A stretch of DNA of 64,000 bases from Plantago elongata (lineage: Eukaryota > Streptophyta > Magnoliopsida > Lamiales > Plantaginaceae): NCBI GenBank assembly GCA_036897095.1, contig JAYMSP010000150.1:1-64000 (forward strand), in the 5' to 3' direction. Position 1 is the first letter of the stretch; the number at the start of each line of letters is the position of its first letter. Of the stretch, positions 25,162 to 37,861 are shown in pieces. The position numbers were made by a program, and so were the translations under genes. A model generated the notes under the pieces. That model did not search any database. It was not told the origin of the DNA and saw only the letters and a list, made by a program, of their open reading frames with translations.

Positions 25162-25975
25162 TTAGATCGTTCACTGTGGACGGTCGTGTGAATCGTTCAC
25201 GGTGGAGCCGCGATCGATCCCGACTGTGAACGGTTGCGGAGCAACCGATCGAGTGAACGTTTGGGGCTGGGCCCGTCGTGAGCCAGCCCAAACGGATGTG
25301 TCCGGTCCTTATTGGACCGGACACTTTTTCTTATTTAAAAAAAATATATGTTTATTAATAAAAAAATAAAATACTCCAACAACTATAAACGGTCATATTT
25401 TTTCGGAATCTATAAATAGAGGATCATTTTAACTTCATTCTCCCCACCTCCAAACACTCTTTCTTTATCTCTATTAAACTCAAAACACTCTTTTAATCAC
25501 TACCAGATGTCAAATATCGATCCAACTCAGATGATCCCGGGCCAAAGGAAGGTGTACAAGGTGTTGGACCGAGAGTTCGGGGATGACTCTTGAAGTAGTG
25601 CAGTCAAATGGTGTTTTTATATTTGTGTTTGTCCGTTGTAGATTCAAATCCCGTATTAGTTTGTTGTTTTCATTTCCACAAGTTGTATTAAGTTGTACTG
25701 TTTCCTTATTAATTAATTTAATAAAAAAAATCATTTCTGAAAAAATATAGCCGTTATTCGTATTTGTTTCAAAATATAGCCGTTATTCGTATCAATATTC
25801 AATTATTATTTCAATTTAAAGTTATTAAAAATAAAAGAAAAATAAAAAAAACACTGGCGATCGAATTTAATCAATTGCCACAGTGCGGTTTCCGGTCGTG
25901 GGCGCGCAGTCGCGACACCGATGCACCCCACGACTGGCTCCACGACCGCCACAACAACATGCTGTCTTAGACTCT
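25162..25975. mobile_element. Internally deleted DNA-transposon derivative (candidate)
   Basis: Two GC-rich ends (25165-25325 and 25865-25975), each containing versions of 'acggtcgtg' or 'cgaccg', enclose an AT-rich core. The core reads like a collapsed gene: a TATA-like 'tctataaatagag' at 25409-25421, a pyrimidine-rich leader, an ATG at 25507 opening a 27-codon frame (MSNIDPTQMIPGQRKVYKVL and seven more residues) and a T-rich 3' region. This pattern is typical of a transposon that lost its interior but kept promoter and gene ends. Exact termini and superfamily (Harbinger or hAT) were not established. Confidence 0.4.
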
Positions 25976-27927
25976 TAAGTCATGAGAGATAATTTCTACA
26001 TACCTTATTTCCATTAAATTTTTACGTTGTTTAGAAATTATGAAAATATAATAATACCGACGATATAAACTTTTAAATTGATAATATTAATAATTTTCAT
26101 AAGAACTTAGATCCTTCTCTAAAGTTATTTAAATAATGTGTTTCATATAATACTTACACCTTTTAGGCTGAGGGAAATATTTGGAAAATAACATTTAGAT
26201 GAAATTTCCCATGTAAAATTCCTTTATAGAACTGCAAAAGTATTACTGAAATTTCTTCGAAACTCAGCATCACTCAAAATTTTCTTTACTTTTTCACCAT
26301 ACAAGGTAAAAAAAGCAGATTCGAAAGTTTCATTTTGATTGGACAATCCAACAAAACCTTGTAGTTTCACTACTGGTATGAGCTAGCAAGCACAACATCA
26401 CACGGTGCACCATTAATTGATCGACAAAATACACCATACATGGACATATATACAACAAGTAGACTCGACTCATTATATGATCCATTAAGACTCGCAATAA
26501 ATCAGTTATCTATGAATTACTAATTAATGAATTTAATTCCATACATATTTATTTATGGCCTTGTCCCCTTCAAATGTCAATATAATAACGGAACTCCTGT
26601 CTTGCGGTGGCAAGAACAAGGAACAATTCAGACGTAACACTTCGCTTATTTTGCAATCTTCTTCCATTAATTCTATCTCCATTTTATATTTGCTCATTCA
26701 AAACTGCCATTTTGTTTTCTTATAACCAGACTTCTTTTCTTTCTTTGGCTCTTGACACAGAGTCAACACACTGTGTTTACCTCAACTCGTGAAGAAATAT
26801 TGTTGATCGTATCGGTACGTTTCTTGTAATTTGTATCTTACTCATAATTCTTTTCTTTTTCTTGATTCTTGAATGGAAGCTTGTTCTCTGATTGGTCCTA
26901 TTTGTAGATTTGGGCTTTTGTATCTGTCTTTGTTTATGATATCTATCTGTGCTGACTAACTTTTATTCAACACACAGTAGGGAGAATATGAATAAAATGT
27001 TGATGGGGGCAAATACTATATAGTAAGCATCAAATTCTCGTATAATTCATGTTCTTCAAGAACCTAGCAAAACGTTACGCTATAAACATCACATGTTTAG
27101 AATTGCTTGATTGAAGAAACGATATTTGTTGTTAAACGTATAATATGTGTAGTTAAATATGTTATATTGATTCGATATTTGCAAGAGATGGACACTGTCA
27201 CTCACAAAGTAGTAGGTAGGAACTCATAACTCTTAAGGTGGTCAGTACTCAGTAGCAGGAGGTGATTTTCTCCATATATTAGTGATTTGAAGCAAAATAA
27301 AATGCTATACAGCGAAAAATCTTGATGATAAAAGAGGTGGCCTATGTCTGTAGCTGCTAGAGTTTTTGGGAAATAGTGTTTGAGTATATGTTCAGTTTGT
27401 TGAAATGTTTTTTAATTATGAACTGGAAAGAAGGTATAGAGGAGTAAAAGATTCTAGGACAAAAGTTTTCTTGTGAAGGATTTGGTCCTGATTGAGATTC
27501 CTGTGACAAGTTTGAATGGTTCAGCAGAAGCAAGAAGATGTAATGACAATTGACTGATTCTAGTTCAACTGAAGTTGAAAATTGATGTTTTTGTTATAGG
27601 GGCTTTATAGGAATTGACAGAAATGATAACCTATACAATGAACCAGTCACATGTATGACCTGACTTAATTTCCCTATATGGTCTGCATAGATGCTCCAAT
27701 CTAAAGTTGTAAACTTGCTTTAATCTCTTCACATGAATTTATCTGAAGTGCAACAATACAGCTGCTCACCTTTCTGATCTTTTGGTGGCCATAAATGCAC
27801 CTTGAGTCATTTTCCACTTGATTTCTGTGGTGACAAACATTAACATATTACCTGTCCGCTCGATATCCGGCAGATCGATCTATATATATGCGGCCGCGAC
27901 AAATTTTATGAGCTTTAATCATGTGCT
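25976..27927. other. CNGC15 promoter region, leader and probable leader intron
   Basis: The first 600 bp are AT-rich spacer. From about 26600 the sequence looks transcribed. A donor 'tcg|gtacgt' near 26815 and an acceptor 'atatccggcag' ending at 27873 outline a probable 1.06-kb leader intron, which would place 27874-27927 in the mature leader. No open frame here has protein character. Confidence 0.45.
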
Positions 27928-27955
27928 ATGGCCTATACTAACTCAAAATCAGTAA
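27888..27955 (+). promoter_or_regulatory. Three upstream ATGs/short uORFs in the CNGC15 leader
   Basis: Upstream of the CNGC15 start codon are ATGs at 27888 (7 codons, stop at 27909), 27908 (15 codons, stop at 27953-27955, overlapping the main start out of frame) and 27921 (6 codons, also running past the main ATG at 27928). If this leader is used, scanning ribosomes meet all three first, which would lower CNGC15 translation. Confidence 0.6.
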
Positions 27956-30782
27956 GGTATGTGTGTTTTGTACTTCTTGATTCTTATATATGAGTTTCTT
28001 TGTAGTACTAATTAGCAGGTGTTTCTTGTTGATGTTTGTGTGATCATGACTCTGAGTTTTCGACCTTTCTTTCAGATTTCAGAGTGACGTTGAGTTGGCG
28101 AAATTTCAGACAGTTGTGAATGGCGAAAATGTTCTGAAAGTGAAGTATAAAATTGATGGGACGAGACTACCAGAGTCGAGTTCAAAGATGGGTCATAAAG
28201 AGACTTCCGGGAATGGACAGTCGTTGAAAGCTAAAGTGTTGTCGCGAGTGTTCTCAGAAGATTACGAACGAGTGAAGAGAAAGATATTAGACCCTAGAGG
28301 ACCTACGCTTCGTAGATGGAACAAGATTTTCTTGGTAGCTTGTTTGATATCATTATTCGTCGATCCTCTATTCTTTTACTTACCGGTGGTAAAGAACGAT
28401 CTCTGCATTGATATCGGACTTAATCTTGAAGTATCCCTTACTGTTATACGTACGATAGTAGATGTCTTTTACATGATCCAGATTTACATTAGGTTTCGTA
28501 CGGCATATGTAGCACCTTCTTCTCGTGTATTTGGTAGAGGAGAACTTGTGATAGATCCATCAAAAATAGCATCTAGATACTTTCGAAAGCTCTTCTTATT
28601 CGATGCCCTTGCCGCTCTACCTCTTCCTCAGGTATGTCTTTCTTTTGTATTTCTGCACGCTGCGTGCTATGGCATTTGAAACAACTGATGGCTTATGTTT
28701 GAGTCACATTTCAGGTATTAATATGGTTCATCATTCCAACTTTGAGGGGGTCAACAATGGCGAATACAAAAAATGTTCTTAGGTTCATCATTATATGCCA
28801 GTACATTCCAAGACTATATCTTGTATTTCCGCTTTCTTCGCAAATTGTCAAGGCTACTGGTGTTGTCACAGAGACTGCCTGGGCTGGAGCTGCTTACAAT
28901 TTGATGCTCTACATGCTAGCTAGCCATGTAAGTGATCATTTAACATCTTTCCATCTGTTCCCTCTTTTATTTTTTATTTTTTTTGGCCTGTATACTAATA
29001 TTAAATTGGTTCTAGATTTTAGGGGCATGCTGGTATCTTTTGGCCATTGAGAGACAGGAAGATTGCTGGAGACATACTTGTGACCTTGAGAGAGATTGTC
29101 AAAACAGATACTATGATTGCCATATAGTTTCCGAGAATGGTCGGAAAGCCTGGTTTGAGTCAAGCAATGTTTCAAATATATGCAATCCGCAGAGTAACCT
29201 CTATCCCTTTGGCATCTATGGAGATGCTGTAACAGCAGAAGTAACGTCCGCAAAGTTCTTTAACAAGTATTTCTACTGCCTATGGTGGGGATTGAAGAAC
29301 CTGAGGTAGATTGCTTCTTGAACTTCATTATTCACAAGAATAAATGAAAAATGTAGACTACACTGCTTATATGAGTATATCTGGTTGTTGAAATGCATAA
29401 GATATTCTTACTCATGTTGTTCTGATTATCAAATCGACTTGTGCAGTTCTTTGGGGCAGGATCTTGGGACGAGCACCTATGTCGGAGAGATATGTTTCGC
29501 GATTGTTATTGCAACTCTAGGTTTAGTTCTCTTTGCGTTGCTCATCGGGAATATGCAAGTGAGTATATTATAGAACTGTTAAGTTGAATGCTAACTTTAT
29601 TGAATCTTACAAATTGGTTCCTTATATAACTACAATTTTAGTCAAGTTCTGCAGCTTATGTTGTAGGCTCGACTGATAATTTGAATGCTGATGCACGTGT
29701 ATTTGCAGACATACCTTCAATCCACGACTGTTAGATTGGAGGAATGGAGAATCAGGAGAACTGATACTGAACAGTGGATGCATCATAGGCAGCTTCCGCA
29801 GGAGTTGAGGCAGTCTGTACGGAAGTATGATCAATACAAATGGGTCGCTACAAGAGGAGTTGACGAGGAAGCACTGCTCCAGGGACTTCCTTTGGATCTT
29901 CGAAGAGACATCAAACGGCACCTTTGTTATGATCTAGTCAGACGGGTTAGTAATTCTATTCTCTAAATGATACTACTAAGAGTACTGACCAAAGGATGTA
30001 GTCATAAAGTAAATGGTCCTTAAAAGTGATGCATTTGTCCAACTCCAGTAAGTAAAACTCCTTGTTGCAACACTCTGCAGGTACCGTTATTTGATCAGAT
30101 GGACGAAAGAATGTTGGACGCAATATGCGAGAGGCTCAAACCTGCCTTGTGCACACACACTACGTGTCTGGTGCGTGAAGGAGACCCCGTGAACGAAATG
30201 TTGTTCATAATCCGAGGGAACCTCGACTCCTACACCACAAATGGCGGTCGTACCGGCTTCTTCAACTCATGCCGAATTGGGCCAGGCGATTTTTGCGGTG
30301 AGGAGCTTCTTACATGGGCCTTGGACCCACGTCCAAGCGTCATACTCCCGTCATCTACTCGTACAGTAAAAGCCATTTCAGAAGTCGAGGCATTCGCTCT
30401 TAGTGCTGAGGATTTGAAATTCGTAGCTGGTCAGTTTCGGAGACTTCATAGCAAACAGTTGCGACATAAGTTTAGGTTCTATTCACACCAATGGAGAGCT
30501 TGGGCCGCATGTTTTGTCCAAGCGGCTTGGAGGAGGTATAAAAGGCGTAAAAGTGTTTCTGATCTTCGTGCCTTGGAGAGCCCAGAGAATGAAACTGACC
30601 TGGATGAAGGAAAAGTTGCAGAATGTGAAGCGCCTAGGCCTGGTTCGGGTTTTGCTTATGCTGCAAGAATGGCGGCTAGCAGACGAGGTGCAGTAAATAA
30701 GCATTCTGCTCCGGATTCTAGCCCTCCGAACGCACTTCAGAAGCCAGCTGAGCCCGATTTTTCGTCTGTAGATGAAGAATGA
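27928..30782 (+). CDS. CNGC15: Cyclic-nucleotide-gated cation channel, group III, CNGC15-like
   Basis: Exons: 27928-27956, 28076-28631, 28715-28927, 29016-29305, 29447-29558, 29709-29945, 30081-30782; total 2139 nt, 712 aa. CNGC15-type proteins are nuclear-envelope Ca2+ channels for symbiosis and root/nitrate signalling in legumes and Arabidopsis. The start MAYTNSKSVRFQ, the KVKYKIDGT motif and the C-terminal KPAEPDFSS match CNGC15 rather than CNGC14, 16, 17 or 18. Seen in order: cytosolic N-tail; six membrane segments from about residue 94 (S1 KIFLVACLISLFVDPLFFYL); pore with GQD at 366-368; C-linker; cyclic-nucleotide-binding domain from about 481 with phosphate-binding segment GDFCGEELLTWALDP (548-562); IQ-type calmodulin site FVQAAWRRYKRRK (624-636). 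The 29-nt first coding exon is easy to miss. The gene appears intact. Confidence 0.9.
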
Positions 30783-32409
30783 TGTAGAATATGTTTAGAA
30801 CAATCATTGGTACATGCAAACTGAAAATCATGTCACAGTATTATGGACTTGGCTGATGAACCAACATCTTGTTGCAATAGGGATGATATTAGTATAGTGA
30901 CAGTTCAGGAGCAAACTCATATTCTTTGAAGTACACTTATGTAATTTTCTGGCTCTTTTCAGAATTTAATCCAAGAGCATTCATCATCTGGTGCTAGGAT
31001 CATTCACTTGTATCAACCATCAATTCATTTTCCATGAATTTTTGTTTTGCCTCATAGATGAAGCTATGCAAAATTTCCAAGGGTATCAGACTGAATTGCT
31101 CCCGAACGAAAAGGGAGTACGGATTCTTTGAGACGGAACTATTTTATCTGAATTATAAAATTTATATTTAGTATAAAATATGGTGAATTTTGTGAATTTG
31201 TTAAAAGAAATCGATGCATTTATCTAGTTTCATTTGAAAGCAATTTTGATCAGTTGAGATGGCAATGCAAATAAGTTGGTTATAGTAACTCACTCGATTG
31301 ACGCTCTAACTAGAAAGTTAGTTGGTAGCTGAATTCGATTAATATGAAGTGATGTTCTGTAAAATTAAGTGGTAACTGATTAATTAATTGATAAATAAAT
31401 ATGTAATTTTTTTCTTTAACAAACTAATTTATTTAAAATTTTTAAATAAGTTAGTTGTGTGTTCACGGAACTAGATATTTATTAAAAATAATTCATTGAG
31501 ATTGAAAACTAGTTTAAAGTGAACCTTGATAAGTTAAGAACAAGTTGGATTGGGATCAAGTTAAAATTTAATGGGCTGTAAGTTGTAGACTATGGCGGTC
31601 TATTTTGGACCAAGCGAACACAGTCACGGAACTGACCGAGTCACCGAGGGTATAAGCGTAAAATGATGAGCAATTCAATTTCAATTTTCCTTTTGTTTCT
31701 GAGATTTTTTCATTTCAGTTTCAGTTTCAATTTCGATTTCAGATTAGTTGTGAATTCTGATCTCTCAGCATTACAGTTTCATTCTCCCTCCATCTCTATC
31801 AAATCTGCGTGACAGAAATTCTGTAAGCTTCTGAAACCCTAGAATCATATTCATTTCAATCATGTACGATTCGAAATGTGAAGCTTTCCTTGTTAAAAAA
31901 TGGTGATCGTTTTGCTTTTGTTCGATTTGTGATGATCGATCTTATCTGTTTGCTCTGAACTGAATCATTATTGTAATCTGATATAATGCCGCCTGTTAAT
32001 GCAATCCTCCGATTTACGAGCTTTTGCAGCAGATCAAACTGCATATACACGGTTTTTTTTTTTTGTGTGCTTTTCAAACTGATGTAATTGGAGTGGAGTT
32101 ACTTTATGTTTACCTGTTCGGCAATTTTGGTCCAGTTCTATTGTCATTGCACGTCGATTTATGCTGATTTAAATATGAAACGATAAAGAGTTATATGATG
32201 TAGCATATCCAGCTGATTTCTGATTGAATGGATTTCAAACTTATGGCTTATAGATGAAGCTGTTTGTTATATGATGTAGGTATTCCGTTTCTGGAGGTTC
32301 AATGTCAGATTTCTGAAAGTACAGTTTAAGTATATTTATATTGAGTTGTTCATGGATTCGGTTTCTGTCTAGTGAACGGCCTTTGAGTTGGGCAACTTAT
32401 ACTACGCTA
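30783..32409. other. CNGC15 3' flank and leader region of the DUF707 gene
   Basis: No coding sequence. The first 250 bp are probable CNGC15 3' UTR. AT-rich spacer follows to about 31650. From there a pyrimidine-rich leader appears, with a likely leader intron from the donor at 31821 ('attct|gtaagc') to an acceptor 'tctgtctag' ending near 32372. The DUF707 start codon follows at 32410. Confidence 0.45.
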
Positions 32410-35400
32410 ATGGGAACCTCACACCGCAGGTTTGTTTGCTATGTTGTGATTTGTAACGTGAAAAGCTGTGATGGCTTTCAACATTAGACTTACACACATG
32501 CTTAAATGATAGTGATGTTATAATCTGTGTCTATCTGCAGTGGGGTTGTTAGGAAATCAAATGATGGTGCCCGACTCTTTTTAACAGGCATCATAGGGAT
32601 GGTATTTGGGTATTTTGTAGGTGCTTCATTTCCATCTGTTTCTTTGAGTAAGGTAGTATTTCTTGTCCTAGATATTTTTTCTGCATATACTCATTTGAAG
32701 GTAATTATCACCCATTTTTCTCGTTTTACTAGCCTTAAGACTTACTCTTGCTGGCAGCTTAATCTACCTTCAAGTTTAAGATCATCATTCGATATGGCCT
32801 TTAATGAAGATCATCGTAGTTCGGGTCGTAGTTTTCCTGAAAATCTTGGTTCAGGCAATACCCCTGTAACATCGAAGGTAAGTCAGTGCATATATTTCTG
32901 TTAAGTATATCATCAAATATTCAAGACCTACCTTTCATTCTCATGTATGTGTTCTTTGAAATTTCCATTAAAGTGGTGATCTGTATAGAAAGTTCAATAG
33001 CTCCGCTGCTTGCCTTTGAACATTGTTGTTAATAATAATAGAACACAGCCAGTGCAAATATGGGAGGAGCTATAGGACATAGATGATCGAGCAGCTAACA
33101 TGACTATTATAGTTCATGAGTACATAAAACTTAGATATAGCATTATACTGAAAGCTGTTTTATAGTGACAACAACTAAGCATGTGCTCGCTATAGTAATG
33201 TAGTATTTAACAAGGCCGATTCTCTGCGGTTTTCTATGATTGTGTATCCAATCAAGCAAGTTGAACAACAAATACAGTAATATCTTTTATCTGCGAAGTA
33301 TATACTTGACTACTTGGATGTACTTGATGATTGGCTCAAGGTTCAGATTGTCTAGCGGTGATTTCAATAGAGTTTAAGCATTTTGTTACTCAGATTCTGA
33401 ATTATTTGATGTTGACTTATAACTATTCTTCTGATTTACATTGACGTGGGACTATTAATTAGTTTGTTTTTCAGTGTTATGTTTGGTTTTATCACCAGCA
33501 AAAAATACATTATTGTGCTTGTTCTTTTTGGCCTTCCAGATTTATGTTCCCACAAATCCTCGTGGTGCAGAGTCATTGCCGCCAGGAATTGTTGTTTCAG
33601 AATCAGATTTCTATCTGCGAAGATTATGGGGTGACCCTAGAGAGGTGAGTTTCGCAAGAATCATGACCATTTATTACCCCCTCCATAATTTTTTTTAACA
33701 TTCACATCGTATGGTGTTCTGTACAAACATTCACTTTTCTTTTGCTGAAACACATCATCCCCCTCCCCCCCCCACACACACACACGGTCTCTCATACTTT
33801 AAACATTCTCTCTCCTACTTCTTATCATCCACTGACAACTTTATTGATATAATACCTTCACAAATCATTTTTTTAATTCTTCCATCTTAAATCCTTTGCC
33901 AATATGAGTGTGAACTCTTCAAAGAGGATGGAGGGAGTATTAATTCTCTTAACTGAAAATTAGAGCACAATTTATTCCACTTTAAAAGAGATCTTACAAA
34001 CAAGAGGCGCACCGCTGATATAGTATCCCAAACATATGTGATATGTGGAAAGTAGTATATAAGTTTCAGAATGAATTAGAGCAATTCTATGCAGCTACAT
34101 CTATAGTGGAGCATCAAAGCTGAATTTACAACTTAAGAAAAGAACAAAAATACAAAAATAGGGGCAGATGGATCAATTCACATATTGGATGTTACAAGTA
34201 TCTGAGGCATTAACGTTGTCACTCTCCTGGGATGGGTTGCCTGGTTTATATGTTAGAGTTGAACATTATTTATCATTTCAGGCTGAATAATAAGGAAACT
34301 TCTTAGGGGTCTTGGCATATTATTTGCAGCGAAGACGTTTACTTTCGGTGAGATGCTAAAAACTTAATGCACTGTTGGACTTGTAGGATCTGAAAAGGAA
34401 GCCCAAGTACCTGGTTACTTTTACAGTTGGTTTGGATCAAAAGAACAATATTGATGCAGCTGTGAAGAAGGTTACACCAGTTTAAATTTTTGCTATGAGA
34501 TCATGAATTTTCTTATTAAGTTTTTGTGCACTAGACTTATTCTGGTACATTTGTAGTTTTCTGATGATTTTCAGATAATGCTTTTTCATTATGATGGGCG
34601 GACAAGTGAATGGGATCAATTTGAGTGGTCAAAACGGGCAATACATGTCAGTGTCAAAAAACAAACGAAATGGTAATTTTGTCCTGTTCCTGGATTTGGA
34701 TTACCTCATGAACTAGAGCTTTTGAATATTGAGGGATACAGTTGTGTGATTCAACGTTTATTCGACTAGACTGATGATGTTTTAACAACTGAAATTGGTT
34801 GTAGGACCGATAACATTGATACTTGATTCTATACAATCTTCTGTTCTTTCCTCGGGCAGAAAGACAAGCCTATACTCCTGATCTAACCTGTAGTCAATTT
34901 TTCCTTTTGAATATGTCATAGATTCAATTGAACCTGAGAGCTTGTAACGAAACTGAGGCTGTGGAATATCTGGATACTCTTTTATCGTCTTAATTATCTT
35001 AAGTTTCTCTAACTAACTTAAAAGGACCTCTTTTATGTTTTCTCTAAGCTGTAGAGAGGAAAGACCGGAAAAGCTCAAGTTAAATAAGTTTGTTATGATT
35101 AAATAGGTTTTTCATCCTGATTTATATCTCTGTATTCCTTAAATTTATCACAGGTGGTATGCAAAGAGATTTCTACATCCGGATTTGGTAGCTGCTTACG
35201 AATACATTTTCATTTGGGATGAGGATCTCGGAGTTGAACATTTCAATGCCAATAAGTAATTATTGTTTCTGTGCCAACCTTTTAGTATCATTTTTCTGTT
35301 TACACTGCTGGTCATACAGTTTATGATACTCCATAGTGATGAGCTTTGTTTAATATTTTAGATATATACAATTGGTTAAGAAACATGGTTTAGACATTTC

Positions 35401-37861
35401 TCAACCTGGCCTTGAACCCAACAATGGGCTGACGTGGGAGATGACAAAGAGGAGAGGAGATAGAGAAGTTCACAAGTATGTTCTTATCCAAATAGTATTC
35501 TCCCAACAACTAAGTCCCCCCTGCATGTCATTAATTTAGAAATGATTGTTTATACAGGGATACCGAGGAGAAACCAGGATGGTGCAGCGATCCTCACCTG
35601 CCTCCATGTGCAGCGTAATTTCTCTTTTCCAACACTTGTGTGCCTTTTGATTTACTACCTGCCTGTGTCTAAGCTTCTGTAATGGTTGAAATGTCGTTAA
35701 GTAATTACTTGATCTGTCAATTGAGTTGATCTAGAGGGGGTCAATTCTTATGTTTGAATATGTCCTAGATTCAACTAAATCAGACAGCTTATGATGGGGC
35801 TGTGTAATTTATTGATTTCAACTGTGTCATCCTTTTAACTTGCACGCATGTGATTTGGTTTTGAAAGCATATTATGCCTCCTGATTTGTGACTATTTACT
35901 TCACATAAAGTTTGATGATCCTACCATGTATGGATGAGCACTCGTAATAGGTGGTTTTAGCTTTTATTGAATGGTGTCAACTGGAGACTGCAACTTAGGG
36001 TATTAGGTAGTAATGTGATGATTGATGATACAAGACATGCAAGAGTTTTTGCGGATAATTTCTTGGAGCCAATTCCTTGGTTTTAGACATTGAGTGATAC
36101 AAGGGGGTGACCATTACTACTCTGGAGTGATTATTTTGAATGGACACAAGTTGATTGAAATTGAATGCAGGTGTTCTAAAAGAAAAAAAGGCTGAATGAG
36201 TGATCATCATGATATTATTAGTAATGCAGAGGCATGCAGATTCATATTAGTACAGCATGTTGTGTGCTACATTGTCTATAATGTTATTTTGTCGAGTAAT
36301 GAGTATAGTTGGTCTATTGAACTTTAGCCACGAGGCTTTGTTAGGATTCCTTTACTTCATGAATGTTCAGTAGACTACAATGATCCATTTAATTGTCTTT
36401 CTTCTTTCAGTTTTGTGGAAATTATGGCTCCAGTTTTTTCTCGTGAAGCTTGGCGGTGTGTATGGCATTTGATTCAGGTACATATACAACTTTATGGGGC
36501 ATATTACTGTTCAGTGTTATTATTTCTCCTTCAGTCTCTTGCTAGTTATTGGGCCTAACTTCTATGCTCGCACTTCGCAGAATGATTTGGTACACGGATG
36601 GGGATTGGATTTTGCATTAAGAAGATGTGTCGATGTAAGTCTTGTTTCTTGTGTGATCTACACATATGAATTTACTAACTAACAACACCCTTTTCATTTG
36701 AAAATTTGAAATTTATCTTACACGAGCTGTTTATTATTCGTCCTCGGTAGAGATCTGATCATTTAAGGTTTCACCTTGCAGCCTGCACATGAAAAAATTG
36801 GCGTTGTTGACTCTCAGTGGATTGTGCATCAAGTGATTCCATCACTTGGGAATCAGGTCAGACGTCGACAATTATTTCATTATATGACTTTCTTATCCAG
36901 TTTCTGATTATATTATGAAGACGCGGATATTCATTGCAACAACCACCCTTTTATAAGGCAGGGAAATTTTCTTTACTATCGGGATTGTTTTGTTACTTAA
37001 AGGTTATTAACCCTTGAAAATTATGTTGGCATGTGTTTGATTTTAAAGGTAGCCAGGTAGGATTGTATATTTATTTTTAAAAGTTAGATCGTATATATTA
37101 CATACTGTATTGTCCAATCCAAGAGGATATGCATACCGAATTGATCCAATTCAGGGCTTTGGGTTGGTTGAAATGATTAACAAGTACTCACCTGGACTTT
37201 GATCCAGAGTATCTTCCTATGATCCTATCTATCCACCAAAAATAACAAAGAAATCATTTATTTGGGAATGGTGCCCGGCTTTCTCCTGATAAAGTAGAAT
37301 AGGAACTAAATGCTAGAAAACCCATAGAAACTTTTATGTATTTTTATTCGTAAATTTATATATACTTTTTATTGCCAAATAACCCATAGATTCTCTAATG
37401 AATATTGTTTTATTGGATTAATTCTGACTAAGTTCCTGTATGTACTATCTTTCTTGTGGATGCTCAGGGTGAGACTGTGAATGGGAAAGCTCCATGGCAA
37501 GCGGTATGTGCATTGAAATCTTTGTTTGTTATTATTTGCTGATTGCATAACTTGGTGGACTAATATTGGTTCCAGACACTTTTGTTCTGGCATGGTGTAC
37601 TTTGCGCATGTTCGTGCTCATATTTGTCCGACAGGAAATAATGATTCTTAACTTTTGAGTTTTACATAATAAATTATGCATCTCTTTGGCAATTATTAAT
37701 ATTATTTGTGTTTTTGGCCCATGCATGTTTAGTGGTACAAGCATGACAAGTCTCTTCTTTTTCCACAGGTAAGAGATAGATGCAGAAATGAGTGGGCACT
37801 TTTCCAGGATCGCCTTGCCAACGCGGACAAAGCATATTTTGCACGTCTCGTGAACAGTTAG
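32410..37861 (+). CDS. DUF707 family membrane protein (putative Golgi glycosyltransferase-like)
   Basis: Exons: 32410-32429, 32541-32652, 32758-32877, 33540-33644, 34387-34470, 34557-34672, 35154-35255, 35362-35475, 35558-35614, 36411-36477, 36581-36634, 36782-36856, 37468-37503, 37769-37861; total 1155 nt, 384 aa. The sequence matches the plant DUF707 family, often labelled 'lysine ketoglutarate reductase trans-splicing related'; that label is historical and no such activity should be assumed. One hydrophobic segment at 19-37 suggests a type II membrane anchor. The DUF707 core includes KPKYLVTFTVG, FHYDGRTSEWDQFEWS, FIWDEDLGVEHF (acidic DED at 208-210, resembling a metal-binding motif of glycosyltransferases), CVWHLIQNDLVHGWGLDFAL and WIVHQVIPSLGNQG. 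A Golgi sugar-transfer role is inference only. Fourteen small exons join in frame. A Stowaway MITE sits in the intron after exon 4. Confidence 0.88.
33677..33937. mobile_element. Stowaway MITE in a DUF707 intron
   Basis: The left terminus 'ccccctcc' and right terminus 'ggatggagggag' are inverted relatives, and TA flanks both ends (33675-33676 and 33938-33939). At 261 bp it is a typical Stowaway (Tc1/mariner-type) MITE. It starts only 33 bp after the end of exon 4 and contains a short C-run followed by (CA)n at about 33762-33785. Confidence 0.75.
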
